Notes: generated from the letters alone by a model not told the origin. Counted from the stretch's first letter, positions 1 through 10,306 are shown. The stretch is 64,000 nt of DNA from Winogradskyella sp. PG-2 (GCF_000828715.1 NZ_AP014583.1:2664001-2728000); one strand, 5' to 3'. Numbers and translations: made by a program.

Positions 1-1200
1 GAATGGGATCCATATAATGGTGTAATTATTTCAGAATTTGCTGGTAAAGTAAAGTATGAAAATATTGAACAAGGTGTTACTTATCAAGTAGAGATTGATG
101 AACAGACTGGTTACCAAGAAAAAGTAATTTCAGAATCTAGAAATAAGAAGTTAATACCAACATTATTAATTGAAGATAGTAAAGGTGAAGTAATACGTTC
201 TTATAACTTACCTGTTGGAGCTCATATAATGATTGATGATGGTGAGAAAATTGACATAGGTAAGATTTTAGTTAAGATACCTCGTAAATCTTCTAAAGCT
301 GGCGATATTACTGGTGGTCTTCCTCGTGTAACGGAATTATTTGAAGCTCGTAACCCTTCTAATCCTGCTGTTGTAAGTGAGATTGATGGTGTAGTTTCTT
401 TCGGTAAAATTAAGCGTGGTAACCGTGAAATTATAATCGAATCTAAATTAGGTGAGGTTAAGAAATACTTAGTAAAATTATCTAATCAGATTCTTGTACA
501 AGAGAATGATTATGTAAAAGCTGGTATGCCTTTATCTGACGGTTCTATTACACCTAATGATATTTTAAATATCAAAGGTCCATCTGCAGTACAACAATAT
601 TTAGTAAATGAAGTACAGGAAGTATATCGTTTACAAGGTGTAAAGATTAATGATAAGCACTTCGAGGTTGTTGTAAGACAAATGATGAGAAAAGTTAGAA
701 TCATTGATTCAGGTGATACGATTTTCTTAGAAAACCAATTAGTTCACAAATCAGATTTCATTGAAGAAAACGATAAGATGTTCGGAATGAAGGTTGTTGA
801 AGATGCTGGAGATTCTGAGAATTTAAAATCAGGTCAGATTGTATCAGTTAGAACACTAAGAGATGAAAACTCTAGCTTACGTAGAGAAGATAAGAATCTT
901 GTGACAGCAAGAGATGTAAGTCCTGCGACTGCAACTCCAATATTACAAGGTATTACTAGAGCGTCATTACAAACTAAGTCATTTATATCTGCAGCATCGT
1001 TCCAAGAAACAACAAAAGTTCTTAACGAAGCAGCTGTAAATGGTAAGGTAGATACTCTTGAAGGGCTGAAAGAAAATGTAATTGTTGGTCATAGAATTCC
1101 AGCAGGTACAGGGGTGAGAGAATACGAACACATCATTGTAGGTTCTAAAGAAGAGTTTAATGAAATGATGAAAGCTAAAGAAGAAATGAATTTCAATTAA
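1..1200 (+). CDS. rpoC: DNA-directed RNA polymerase beta' subunit, C-terminal part
   Basis: This is the last 399 residues of the RNA polymerase beta' subunit; the reading frame is open from base 1, so the 5' part of the gene lies outside the window. Family hallmarks are visible: the [17 protein letters not shown] block near residues 97-113 of the fragment, and near the end [13 protein letters not shown] followed by [13 protein letters not shown], the conserved C-terminal region next to the active-site trigger loop and omega contact. An internal ATG at 229 is not the start. The gene ends in TAA and is followed by a strong hairpin terminator, so the rpoBC transcript probably stops before the DUF3467 gene. 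Very confident. Confidence 0.97.
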   Translation, partial: EWDPYNGVIISEFAGKVKYENIEQGVTYQVEIDEQTGYQEKVISESRNKKLIPTLLIEDSKGEVIRSYNLPVGAHIMIDDGEKIDIGKILVKIPRKSSKAGDITGGLPRVTELFEARNPSNPAVVSEIDGVVSFGKIKRGNREIIIESKLGEVKKYLVKLSNQILVQENDYVKAGMPLSDGSITPNDILNIKGPSAVQQYLVNEVQEVYRLQGVKINDKHFEVVVRQMMRKVRIIDSGDTIFLENQLVHKSDFIEENDKMFGMKVVEDAGDSENLKSGQIVSVRTLRDENSSLRREDKNLVTARDVSPATATPILQGITRASLQTKSFISAASFQETTKVLNEAAVNGKVDTLEGLKENVIVGHRIPAGTGVREYEHIIVGSKEEFNEMMKAKEEMNFN

Positions 1201-1231
1201 TTCAAACTTTTTAAGCATATAGAATAAAAAT

Positions 1232-1264
1232 AAAAGCCTTCAAGTTAATAACGAGAAGGCTTTT
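1232..1264 (+). terminator. Rho-independent terminator after rpoC
   Basis: Perfect 10-bp inverted repeat, AAAAGCCTTC at 1232-1241 and GAAGGCTTTT at 1255-1264, with a 13-nt loop and the T-run in the right arm. It sits 32 bp after the rpoC stop codon. Confidence 0.85.
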
Positions 1265-1323
1265 ATAATTTTTAATAATAATTAATTAGACTTCCATTTT
1301 TTTGGAGGCTTAAAAAAGATAAG

Positions 1324-1641
1324 ATGGCAGACGAAAAAAATAATCCTAAAAAAGGACAAATTAATATTGAGTTAGATGAAAAAGTTGCTGAAGGTATATA
1401 TTCTAACTTAGCAATTATTAACCATTCAGTATCTGAATTTGTAGTAGACTTTGTAAGTATTATGCCAGGTACACCAAAGAGTAAGGTGAAATCTAGAATT
1501 ATACTAACTCCTCAACATGCTAAACGTTTGGTAAAAGCATTGGCTGATAATGTTACACGATTTGAAAAAGCTCATGGTGAAATTAAGGATTACGAACAGC
1601 CACCGATTCCGTTGAATTTCGGACCAACTGGTCAAGCTTAA
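1324..1641 (+). CDS. DUF3467 family protein
   Basis: A 105-residue soluble protein of the DUF3467 family, whose biochemical role is unknown to me. The family core is visible: GQINIELDEKVAEGIYSNLA near residues 11-30, the SEFVVDFV segment, then SRIILTPQHAKRLVKALADN and a proline-rich tail (EQPPIPLNFGPTG). In Bacteroidota the gene is commonly found right after rpoC, as here, which suggests a housekeeping role linked to transcription or translation, but this is inference from position. It has its own terminator at 1724-1759 and is separated from rpoC by a terminator, so it needs its own promoter, which I could not identify with confidence. Confidence 0.9.
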   Translation: MADEKNNPKKGQINIELDEKVAEGIYSNLAIINHSVSEFVVDFVSIMPGTPKSKVKSRIILTPQHAKRLVKALADNVTRFEKAHGEIKDYEQPPIPLNFGPTGQA

Positions 1642-1723
1642 TTTATAGAATTAGTTGTGCTCGATATTTTTTTGACGAGCAACCTCAAACTCGTTAAATT
1701 TCTAGAACTTATTAATATAGAAT

Positions 1724-1759
1724 AAAAAACCCTTCGGAATAACTTCTAAAGGGTTTTTT
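1724..1759 (+). terminator. Bidirectional terminator after DUF3467 gene
   Basis: Inverted repeat AAAAAACCCTT (1724-1734) and AAGGGTTTTTT (1749-1759), 14-nt loop. A-run and T-run flank the GC core, so it can serve both the plus-strand DUF3467 gene and the convergent minus-strand ferredoxin-like gene ending at 1784. Confidence 0.85.
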
Positions 1760-1783
1760 TAAGCCATTCAATATTGCTTTAAG

Positions 1784-2014
1784 TTACGCAACATCTTTTT
1801 GATTATAATAGAATTGTAACGCACCAGATGGGCATTTATTAACTTGATTAATAATAGCTTCGGTTTGTGCTCCTTCTAAATCTATCCAGGGAATCACAGA
1901 ATTTCTAAATACATCTGAAAGTTGTTTTGCACAAATACCAGCATTTGCACAACAGCGAGGTTGGTAGGTTACAGTAATTTCTTCATTACTGAAAACGTTT
2001 GAGTTAATATCCAT
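1784..2014 (-). CDS. Divergent 4Fe-4S mono-cluster protein (Fer4_19, YjdI-like)
   Basis: A 76-residue protein with the cysteine pattern of the divergent 4Fe-4S mono-cluster (Fer4_19) family: the CCANAGIC segment and a distal NKCPSGAL motif, giving four cysteines that could bind one cluster. E. coli YjdI is about the same length, which is why I chose the ATG at 2014 rather than the in-frame ATG at 2050; the extra 12 residues have no resemblance to the domain. Expected role: small cytoplasmic electron carrier or Fe-S binding protein of unknown partner. The upstream region carries two exact direct repeats and an ATCGAT-type dyad (2076-2147), so it is probably regulated. Confidence 0.85.
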   Translation of the reverse strand: MDINSNVFSNEEITVTYQPRCCANAGICAKQLSDVFRNSVIPWIDLEGAQTEAIINQVNKCPSGALQFYYNQKDVA

Positions 2015-2075
2015 AATAAGTAGATTATTTGGGGTTAATCTTGGGTTCAATTTATAAATTGAAATTTAATAACGA

Positions 2076-2147
2076 TTAAAATATCGATAAAATACTTAAA
2101 ATATCGATAAAATGATGATTTTTATAATGATAATCGATGAAATGCAT
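2076..2147. promoter_or_regulatory. Direct repeats and ATCGAT dyad upstream of the Fe-S protein gene
   Basis: The 18-mer TTAAAATATCGATAAAAT occurs twice exactly, at 2076-2093 and 2096-2113, spaced 20 bp (about two helical turns). A further element, ATCGATGAAATGCAT, lies at 2133-2147; its reverse complement recurs exactly at 36457-36471 in another intergenic region. All lie 62-133 bp upstream of the ATG at 2014. The layout suggests binding of a regulator to one face of the helix; the regulator is unknown. Confidence 0.45.
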
Positions 2148-2206
2148 AGTAAATCAGTTATAATGGAAGTCTAATAATGTTACGAAAAAACAACTTTTTA
2201 ATATTA

Positions 2207-4078
2207 TTATTTTATAATTATAAATTCACATCTTCTATTTACCGCATGTTCACTTTCTGTACAATTATCATTACAATTAACTAATAATTGACTTTCCCCA
2301 TAACCAATAGCTAGTAATCTCGAATTTTTAATTCCATTTGATATAATATATTCATACGCAGCTTTAGCTCGATTTTCTGATAAAACTATATTGTAATTTT
2401 CATCACTCCTGGTATCAGTATGTGCACCAAGTTCAACTTCCATTCTTGGGTATTTCTTCATCAAATTTATTAATACGTCTAGCGTGTTTTCAGCTTGTGG
2501 TTTAATATCCCATTTATCTAAATCAAAGTATATGTTTTCTAATTCTATATATACGTAACCATCTTCTTTTTCTACTACAATATCCTCAGCATCATCATAA
2601 GATTCAATCTCTAACTCAATATTTAACTCAATACGACCAGAGTCGTCCGTGTCAAATGAAACTTCTTTTGGAATATATAGTGGTTTAAAACCTTCTAAAA
2701 AATATTTAGAATTGGGTATTGTGCGGAATTTGTAACGACCATCTATACCAACCTTAACTGAGTCAATTGGTTTGCGTAATTCATCGAATAGAGTTACCAA
2801 AGTGTTTGGTAAAATTTCTTCAGAGTTAATATCTCTGACTGTCCCTTCAACTATAAAAGTTCTATCGTTTTCCTCTCTTTTATATAAGTAAATATTATCA
2901 CTTCCATCTCTATTAGAAGAAAGATACCCTTTATTTGTATTAGCATCAACTATAAATGAAAAATCATCTAGCTCAGTATTTAAACTCGAACCTAAATTTA
3001 GAGGAGTGGACCAGCCCTTATCTAATGTTTCGCTCATAAATATATCTAATCCTCCTAAACCTTGATGACCTTCAGAAGTAAAATATAAGGTACTATCTAA
3101 AGGGCTTAAATAAGGAAATTGATCTCTGTAAGGGGTATTAATTACTGGTCCTAAGTTTACAGGTTCGCCAAACGTATCTTCTACTATATCGACATAATAG
3201 ATATCAAAAGAGCCATAACCACCAGGCATATCACTTGAAAAATAGAGTCTTTTATTGGCAGTGTCTATCGTTGGATGTTGAGAAGAATATATATTGCTAG
3301 AGAATGGTAAAAGTTCTACATCTTGCCACTCGTTATTCTTTAATTGGGCTTTATACAATTGTACTGTAGCTATTTTTTGATCACCAACTTCATAACGTTT
3401 TTCATTTGTTCTTGAAAAATATATGGTTTTTCCATCTGATGAAAAAACGGCATTACTTTCATGTTGTTTTGTATTTATAGTTTTTGGTAAAATTTCAACA
3501 CCTATTAAATCACCTTCTTTAGTAATTTGTCCTTTATATAAATCTAAATAAGGTTGTCCATTCCATGAATAAAGATTCTTGCTTTCTGCTCTGACTGAAG
3601 AAAATGTAATTGAATCTCCAAAAAAGCCAACCCCAAAATCACCAGATATACTTCCTGATTTAATTTTCTTGACATCATAAATATATGGCACACCATCTTC
3701 TAAAATTTCAATAAATTTTTCGGTATTTAAAGACTCATTTTTTAAAAGCCCCATGATAGAATCAGCTAACTTAGCATTCTTTGATCCATATAAGCTTTGA
3801 GCAAGTTTAAATCTTATTTGATCTGTAAATAGAGTATCATTAGTATTTGCTACTTTTAAATATGAGTTACTAGCTTGTTTCATTAAACCATTAAAGTAGT
3901 AGCAATCACCTAATTTAATTTTAATATCGTTAGATTGAGGTAACTGTTTATATAGCTCAGCAGCCTTTACATAAGAGCGTTGCATAAATAATTTATTGGC
4001 CTTTTTCAGTTTAGAATTTTGGCTTGTAATTATTTGTGTTGAAACAATAAAAAACAAAAATAAAATCTTATGATACAT
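2207..4078 (-). CDS. OmpA-family protein with PD40 repeats, adhesin-module partner
   Basis: About 623 residues. Order: signal peptide (MYHKILFLFFIVSTQIITSQ), a short TPR-like helical part to about residue 120, PD40/WD40-like beta-propeller repeats (SSDGKTIYFSR, LYFSSDMPGGYGSFDIYYVD, YLSSNRDGSDNIY), a carboxypeptidase-regulatory-like beta domain, and a C-terminal OmpA domain (FDLDKWDIKPQAE, then GAHTDTRSDENYN and LSENRAKAAYEYI) that should bind peptidoglycan. I chose ATG 4078 because it begins a normal signal peptide; the upstream ATG/GTG extension to 4120 would overlap the SprF-like gene by 32 bp. It is the last gene of a three-gene T9SS adhesin operon on the minus strand, and is a paralogue of the gene at 25270-27258. 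Likely role: anchoring the outer-membrane adhesin complex to the cell wall. Confidence 0.9.
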   Translation of the reverse strand: MYHKILFLFFIVSTQIITSQNSKLKKANKLFMQRSYVKAAELYKQLPQSNDIKIKLGDCYYFNGLMKQASNSYLKVANTNDTLFTDQIRFKLAQSLYGSKNAKLADSIMGLLKNESLNTEKFIEILEDGVPYIYDVKKIKSGSISGDFGVGFFGDSITFSSVRAESKNLYSWNGQPYLDLYKGQITKEGDLIGVEILPKTINTKQHESNAVFSSDGKTIYFSRTNEKRYEVGDQKIATVQLYKAQLKNNEWQDVELLPFSSNIYSSQHPTIDTANKRLYFSSDMPGGYGSFDIYYVDIVEDTFGEPVNLGPVINTPYRDQFPYLSPLDSTLYFTSEGHQGLGGLDIFMSETLDKGWSTPLNLGSSLNTELDDFSFIVDANTNKGYLSSNRDGSDNIYLYKREENDRTFIVEGTVRDINSEEILPNTLVTLFDELRKPIDSVKVGIDGRYKFRTIPNSKYFLEGFKPLYIPKEVSFDTDDSGRIELNIELEIESYDDAEDIVVEKEDGYVYIELENIYFDLDKWDIKPQAENTLDVLINLMKKYPRMEVELGAHTDTRSDENYNIVLSENRAKAAYEYIISNGIKNSRLLAIGYGESQLLVNCNDNCTESEHAVNRRCEFIIIK

Positions 4079-4088
4079 TTCAAATAAT

Positions 4089-5021
4089 TTAAAAGAATCT
4101 TGGTGACTTATCATAACCATTTCCTTTTTTTGATAAATCGAATAAAAACATGATTTCGTGTGTTCCTGAATTAAATCTACCTAAGTTAGAAACCGTATAG
4201 TCATAAGCATATCCAATTCTTAATGATTCAGCTACTCTTATGTTAAATAGTCCGCTAATGCCATCATCAATTCGATAACCAATACCTAATTCAAATTTTT
4301 GATTATATAATGCATTAGTTGTAATATCTATACTCAAAGGCGCTCCTGAAACTGCCTTAGTCATAAAAGCAGGTTTTAGTTTTATTTTTTCGTTTATATC
4401 AAAAACGTAACCACCCGTTGCAAAAAAATGTGTTTCTTCTGATCCTTCAATTACAATTCCACTGCCTTCTTCTAAGTGTTTTGATTTTAAAAGATTAGGT
4501 GCAGAAATCCCTAAATAAAATTTATCGGAAAAATAATAAGCACCACCACCAAAATTTGGAAACACACGATTTATATTTTCTGCAAACGCAGGATCTGGTA
4601 AAGGGTCTGAATAAACAAAACCATTAAAATCCGTAGAATAGAATGAAAGACCAGCCTTAATTCCTAGAGATAATTTAGTGTTCTCAGAAACTGGAAATAC
4701 ATAAGCCGCATCAAAAAATATATTTGTGTCTTTTACAACGTCACCAATTTGATCGTGTACGATAGAAATACCACCCTCTATATTTCCAAATTTACTATGA
4801 GCAAAAAATGATCCAGTTGTAGGCGATCCTACAGCTCCCACCCATTGAGATCTGTATATGAGTCCAAAGTTAATAATGTCATTATCATCTGTAGCATATG
4901 CAGGATTAATAACATTCATATTATACATGTACTGTGTATATTGGGCATCTTGCTGACCAAAGGAAAATATAACCTTAAAAAAGATTATAAATGATATTAT
5001 AATATTGAATTTACTTTTCAT
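4089..5021 (-). CDS. PorP/SprF family type IX secretion membrane protein
   Basis: 310 residues, signal peptide (about residues 1-22), then an outer-membrane beta-barrel of the PorP/SprF family (TIGR03519 type). Hallmarks: the QDAQYTQYMYNMNVINPAYA start of the mature protein, YRSQWVG, the GGAYYFSDKFYLGISAPNL segment and the C-terminal SPRFF ending in phenylalanine, as expected for a barrel inserted by BAM. Its ATG shares one base with the stop codon of the adhesin gene upstream (TAATG), so the two are translationally coupled. In Flavobacterium johnsoniae SprF is needed to get the adhesin SprB to the surface; by analogy this protein should serve the 1026-aa adhesin. Same family and end sequence as 24339-25265. 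Confidence 0.93.
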   Translation of the reverse strand: MKSKFNIIISFIIFFKVIFSFGQQDAQYTQYMYNMNVINPAYATDDNDIINFGLIYRSQWVGAVGSPTTGSFFAHSKFGNIEGGISIVHDQIGDVVKDTNIFFDAAYVFPVSENTKLSLGIKAGLSFYSTDFNGFVYSDPLPDPAFAENINRVFPNFGGGAYYFSDKFYLGISAPNLLKSKHLEEGSGIVIEGSEETHFFATGGYVFDINEKIKLKPAFMTKAVSGAPLSIDITTNALYNQKFELGIGYRIDDGISGLFNIRVAESLRIGYAYDYTVSNLGRFNSGTHEIMFLFDLSKKGNGYDKSPRFF

Positions 5022-8000
5022 TATCTACTTAAATACACACGTCCTTGTTTTGGGTCTTTAACACCGTCTTTGAATTCTAGAATATAGAAATATATTCCAA
5101 CTGGAAGTTTGCTATTTCCAAATCTATTTACTGAGGTTCCATCCCATTCAGGTGAATTAATGTTTCCTTCATATAATTTATTGCCATTTCTATTAAAAAT
5201 CGTCAATTTAAAATTTGGAAATAAAGTATCTAGATTAACTATATGGAACGTATCGTTAATTGAGTCACCATTTGGGGAGAACCCATCAGGTATAATAAGT
5301 TCATCATTGCAATCTTCAATTGAAACAGTAACTTCTAATCTAATTTCACTAATACATCCATTACTATTGATTAGAGATGCATAATACGTTTCTCCATCTA
5401 CTAAATCAGTGTCAATCGGTAAAGGGGTACTAGAATTTACTGAGTCAAACCATTGGATACCTGTAGTATCTATAAGATTATTTGTTAAATCGTTTAAAGT
5501 AGGCGTGTCATCTATACAAAATGTGTTGCCGTCTGCAATAATTTGAGGTTCAGTGCTCTCAAATATTTCGAAGTTAATAGAATTAATACCTGCAAGATTA
5601 GCAGGACATAGACTATTAGCATTTAAAAATGAAATAATACTAAATGTATGCACTCCAGTCTCAGTAAAAAGATTAGCAGGAATGATTATTGTAATTTCAC
5701 CATTACTAATAGATTCTGTAACCGTATTGGAAAATGAACTACCAGAACTAGTTATTTCAAATGTTATAGTGTAGCTGTCGTCAACTAAAGAAGAAATATT
5801 AAATAATAAAACTGAAACATCACGACCAACACATACATTAGGTATTTCTATTTCTAAACCAGATAGATCAGGATTGTCTGTAAAACTTAATATAATTTCT
5901 GAAGCATCTTCAGGTCCACAATTATTTGCATTAACGGTATAGGTGTAAGTTCCAGCTGGATCAATAGTAGGATCAAATACTCCAGTACCACTATTCAGAG
6001 CAGGTGACCATGTGCCTCCAGTGTCAGGTGTACCACCAAGGCTATTAAATAGATCCACAGTATTGGTATCATCCTGACAAATATTGAGCACACCATTGCT
6101 ACCTGCATTAGGTGGATTAACATTAGTTATAGTTACTGTCGCAGAATTATCAGGACATGAGTTAGTATTATCAGTCACAGTATAGGTATAAGTTCCTATA
6201 GGATCAACAGTAGGATCAAAGATTCCTGTTCCACTATTCAGAGCAGGTGACCATGTGCCACCAGATTCAGGAGTGCCACCAAGACTATTAAATAGATCAA
6301 TTATATTAGTATCACCAACGCATAAATCCACTGTGGCATCGGTACCAGCATCAGGAGGTGGTAATAACGATATAGTAACATTAGCAGAAGCGTCAGGGCA
6401 TGTATTATTAGGATCATTTACAGTATAAGTATAAGTTCCTATAGGATCAACAATAGGATCAAATATTCCAGTACCACTATTAAGAGCAGGTGACCATGTG
6501 CCTCCAGTGTCAGGAGTACCACCAAGGTTATTAAATAGATCTACGATATTGGTATCGTCTTGACAAATACCGAGAGTACCATTGCTACCTGCATTAGGTG
6601 GATTAATATTAGTTATAGTTACTGTCGCAGAATTATCAGGACATGAGTTAGTATTATCAGTCACAGTATAGGTATAAGTTCCTAGAGGATCAACAGTAGG
6701 ATCAAAGATTCCTGTTCCACTATTAAGTGCTGGTGACCATGTTCCACCAGATTCAGGAGTACCACCAAGACTGTTAAATAGATCAATTATATTAGTATCA
6801 CCAACGCATAAATCCACTGTGGCATCGGTACCAGCATCAGGAGGTGGTAATAACGATATAGTAACATTAGCAGAAGCGTCAGGGCATGTATTATTAGGAT
6901 CATTTACAGTATAAGTATAAGTTCCTATAGGATCAACAGTAGGATCAAATATTCCAGTACCACTATTAAGAGCAGGTGACCACGTGCCTACAGTGTCAGG
7001 AGTACCACCAAGGATATTAAATAGATCTACGATGTTAGTATCGTCTTGACAAATATTAAGATTACCATTACTACCAGCATTTGGCGGGTTAATATTAGCT
7101 ATTGTTACCGTAGCAGAAGCATCAGGGCAAATGGGATTATTACTAGTCACAATGTACGTGTAAGCACCAATTGTATCAATTGTAGGATCAAAGATTCCAG
7201 TGCCACTATTTAAAGAAGGTGTCCATGTGCCACCAGATTCAGGAGTACCGCCTAGAATACTAAATAAATCAATAATATTAGTATCACCAGCACACAGATC
7301 TAAAGTAGCGTCCATGCCTGCACTAGGTTGAATTAAAAATTCAACAAGTACCTCTAGGCGATTTGAGCTTTCACATGGGAGGTCTATCACTGTCGCATAG
7401 TAAGTTTCTCCATTGACTAAAGGTGTGTCTTCATCAAATGGTGATGCAGACGAAAAAGACGGGTACCATAAATTTGTACCACTTGCCACTAAATCACTTA
7501 CTGTAGGTATATTATCAGGTGTAGCACAAAATTCTTGAATATTATTTCCGGTGGGTGGGGGTACTAATCCAATATTCACAAGCACTGCTAAACGAGATGT
7601 TCGGCAACCAGTTTCAGAATTTGATTGATCCGCATAATATATAGTATTATCTAGTATAATTTCAGTTACATCTAATGCAATACCACCAGAAGGGTCTATA
7701 TACCAATTAACATCATTACCTATTGCTTCCAAATCAGCAATAGTCGCTTCAGAAGGATCTTCAACACATACACCTTGAAAACTTAAGCCAGTTGGTGGTC
7801 CGATTATTTCTACAGTAACTTCAATTCGTGATCCGCAATCGCCAGATGCATTATCTAAAAAATAACTTTGTCCATCTATTAATGAAATGTTATTTGCTAA
7901 TGGTGTAGTTGAAGTTGATGAATCAAACCAACCAATACCTGCTCCTTGATCACTTGCTTGTAAATCTGAAATAAACAAAGATTCAAGATCACAAAAAGAT

Positions 8001-8101
8001 TGAGAATTATCATCTACTGTAGGGCACTGAGTCCATCCAAATAAACTAGATAGAAAGCAAATAAATATTATTATAGCTTTAGAGGACTTAGGGTTATTCA
8101 T
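5021..8101 (-). CDS. T9SS type B sorted adhesin with six 81-aa repeats
   Basis: 1026 residues. Signal peptide (residues 1-25), then three Ig-like modules of about 80 residues with paired cysteines (about 26-259), then six repeats of 81 residues (261-746) that alternate between two types, a linker with one more Ig-like module (about 750-930), and a C-terminal gliding-motility type sorting domain (about 935-1026: IIPDGFSPNGDSINDTF, IFNRNGNKLYEG, LPVGIYFYILEF). That domain (TIGR04131 type, T9SS type B) directs secretion through the type IX system. The gene begins a minus-strand operon with a PorP/SprF-like and an OmpA/PD40 gene, echoing SprB-SprF. Likely a surface adhesin; its ligand cannot be told. 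Confidence 0.92.
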   Translation of the reverse strand: MNNPKSSKAIIIFICFLSSLFGWTQCPTVDDNSQSFCDLESLFISDLQASDQGAGIGWFDSSTSTTPLANNISLIDGQSYFLDNASGDCGSRIEVTVEIIGPPTGLSFQGVCVEDPSEATIADLEAIGNDVNWYIDPSGGIALDVTEIILDNTIYYADQSNSETGCRTSRLAVLVNIGLVPPPTGNNIQEFCATPDNIPTVSDLVASGTNLWYPSFSSASPFDEDTPLVNGETYYATVIDLPCESSNRLEVLVEFLIQPSAGMDATLDLCAGDTNIIDLFSILGGTPESGGTWTPSLNSGTGIFDPTIDTIGAYTYIVTSNNPICPDASATVTIANINPPNAGSNGNLNICQDDTNIVDLFNILGGTPDTVGTWSPALNSGTGIFDPTVDPIGTYTYTVNDPNNTCPDASANVTISLLPPPDAGTDATVDLCVGDTNIIDLFNSLGGTPESGGTWSPALNSGTGIFDPTVDPLGTYTYTVTDNTNSCPDNSATVTITNINPPNAGSNGTLGICQDDTNIVDLFNNLGGTPDTGGTWSPALNSGTGIFDPIVDPIGTYTYTVNDPNNTCPDASANVTISLLPPPDAGTDATVDLCVGDTNIIDLFNSLGGTPESGGTWSPALNSGTGIFDPTVDPIGTYTYTVTDNTNSCPDNSATVTITNVNPPNAGSNGVLNICQDDTNTVDLFNSLGGTPDTGGTWSPALNSGTGVFDPTIDPAGTYTYTVNANNCGPEDASEIILSFTDNPDLSGLEIEIPNVCVGRDVSVLLFNISSLVDDSYTITFEITSSGSSFSNTVTESISNGEITIIIPANLFTETGVHTFSIISFLNANSLCPANLAGINSINFEIFESTEPQIIADGNTFCIDDTPTLNDLTNNLIDTTGIQWFDSVNSSTPLPIDTDLVDGETYYASLINSNGCISEIRLEVTVSIEDCNDELIIPDGFSPNGDSINDTFHIVNLDTLFPNFKLTIFNRNGNKLYEGNINSPEWDGTSVNRFGNSKLPVGIYFYILEFKDGVKDPKQGRVYLSR
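5864..7321 (-). repeat. Six in-gene 243-bp repeats as three A-B dimers
   Basis: Codes for residues 261-746 of the adhesin. Type A units begin AG-D-AT-DLC and hold GGTPESGGTW; type B units begin AGSNG-L-ICQDD and hold GGTPDTGGTW. They alternate A-B-A-B-A-B, so the true repeated block is 486 bp. Both types share SPALNSGTGIFDPT and GTYTYTV. The last B unit has diverged at its end. Confidence 0.85.
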
Positions 8102-8327
8102 TTATACAATTGTTCTTAGAAACACTATGTTATTGAATTAAGTAATAATTCATAACTCAATGTTTTAATATTAGTTTTCATCATATAAAATGATTAATTT
8201 GGACATAAATAATTAAAAATGCGTAATCAAAGGTATAAAAAAATATTTCGACAAAAAGATTATTTTTTCAGATAAAAAGTAGCTTTTTTAAGTTTTTCTT
8301 TTTTTGACCTTAAAATAAGTATTTCAT

Positions 8328-10218
8328 CTAGTAAGTTATAATACGTTTAGTATTAGATTTTTCATCATATATATAAATTGAAACAGCTTCATTTTTTATT
8401 GAATTTCCATCTGAATTATACTTAAAATAAACTCCAGAAATTTCTGATTCTTTGTCATTAAAACCCATTATTCCATTATTTATTAATCTATTTAATACAT
8501 CATAAGTGATGGAATAAGAGATATCTTTTATTGTATCAATACTTGGTGTCGAGCTAGGGCTAAAAGCCATAGGATATATCATTTTTAAAACTTTGAATCT
8601 ATTCGAAGAAACTTCAGATTCATCAGGAATATTTTTGTAATCCAACACGGCCAATTGAATATCATAGTTACTAATCTCTCTGAGTAAAGTGTTTGAAGCA
8701 CTTAAGAAAACACCAGTTTTATTACTCTCTATTAAAACATAATTTTTTCTATTCTTATCTAAAGAATTTACAAGTTCATTTGATTTAAAAGTGTTTTTTC
8801 TGTTCAGCTTAATCATATTAATATTAGGTATCATTTGTTGAATGACCCTAATATTGTTTATATTTTTATCGTTATGTAAACAAATAATATTTGCATTTTC
8901 GGAATTTAGAAAAGACAGCATTTTATATCTTAATATAGATTTAGTAGGTAATGTATTTAAATTGATTTCTTTTATTTCATCTCCTTCAGTGTAACTAATA
9001 GTATATTTACCATAATCTTCAGTATCCAATGAATTTTCAAAATTCACAATTGGTTGTATTTGATAAGAATTATTGTTGTTATCTGAATTAATTGTGATGT
9101 TTAGATTTGGATTTTCGGTTGATAAAGTATTTAAAGCTTTGTTCAATCCCTGAAAATATGATATTGATTTTTTTTGATTCTTACTACTAATATTAGATTG
9201 TCTCCAATCTATATTTGCGCTAAAAATGATTTTGTTAGTCGTTTTTTTAGAATCGTTTGTTGTTATTCCTATTGTTGACTTAATTTTAATACTATCACCT
9301 GCTATAACGCCATTTTTTAAATTTGGATTTAATTCAATTAATTTAAAATAAGATAGATTAGTTTTTTTTGATAGACTAAAAAGTGTTTCTTTAGGTTTAA
9401 TTATATACCAATTATTTCCTTTCATTAAACTACTGTCATTATCACTAATGTTTATTGGTGTTTCTTCAGAATTATAATTTTTTGTATTCTTGATTAGAGA
9501 AATTTTATCTCCTGCTATTAGAGTATTAATTATTTTCGGGTTTATTTCTTCTAATTCTGATATAGATATATTAAATTTTTTAGATAGGCTAAATTTTGTA
9601 TCGCCTTTTTGAATAATGTAAGTACTATCGTTTTTTACTAGATTCTCTTTTTTATCGCTTATATTCAAAGTTTGGTTAATGTAAATTATATTACCTTTAA
9701 CATAGGGATTGAGTGCTCTTAAATTTTGTAATGGTAAATTATATAGTTTAGAAATACTCCATAATGTTTCTCCCTTTTTAACCTTATGTCCGTTATTGTT
9801 TATTGATTTTTCTTCAGTGATACTGTTAGATGGAAGTTTTAATTTATGTCCAGCCTGTAATCCATTTTTTATAATAGGATTAGAGTTTTCAAGCTGATTT
9901 ATCGAAATTCCAAATTTTCTAGATATTCCAAATTTAGTTTCCCCTTTTTTTGACAACATATAAATTTGAATCGATTGAGTCATTGTTTTTGTAGCTAGCC
10001 TCATTGCCTGTCGGTATAGAAAGAATTTCACCAATTTTAATAATAATTCTAGAATTAGGATTTAACTTGTAAATTGCGTCAATAGTTGTATTGTATTTTA
10101 GTGATAATCGATATACATTTTCACCTCTTTTTACAGTGTGTTCAATCGTCTCATTCTGACTGTTCAATGAGAAAGAGATAAAAAATGCTATTAATAAGAC
10201 CCTGCAGGAATTAACCAT
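8328..10218 (-). pseudogene. LysM-repeat protein with PBP1-like domain, frameshifted
   Basis: Two overlapping minus-strand frames make one protein of about 630 residues. The first (10218 to 9934) has a signal peptide and one LysM domain, then runs into a second LysM as YVVKKRGN-stop. The second frame (8328 to about 9950) takes up the same motif as KKGETKFGISRKFG, then has three more LysM domains (HKVKKGETLWSISK, YIIQKGDTKFSLSK, YIIKPKETLFSLSK) and a C-terminal region resembling the periplasmic-binding-protein (PBP1) fold seen in flavobacterial LysM/PBP1 proteins. The switch lies in a run of seven A on the coding strand (T-run at 9945-9951); with six A the frame is continuous. The GTG at 10034 is therefore not a real start. 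Expected role: binding cell-wall glycan in the periplasm. Real mutation, slippage or sequence error cannot be separated here. Confidence 0.8.
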
Positions 10219-10306
10219 AAAATAATAATATATTCTATAAAAATATCTAATTACCTTTGGATTGTGTCCTAATTAGATTCTATTTATTAAGAGGTTATGA
10301 ACAGTT

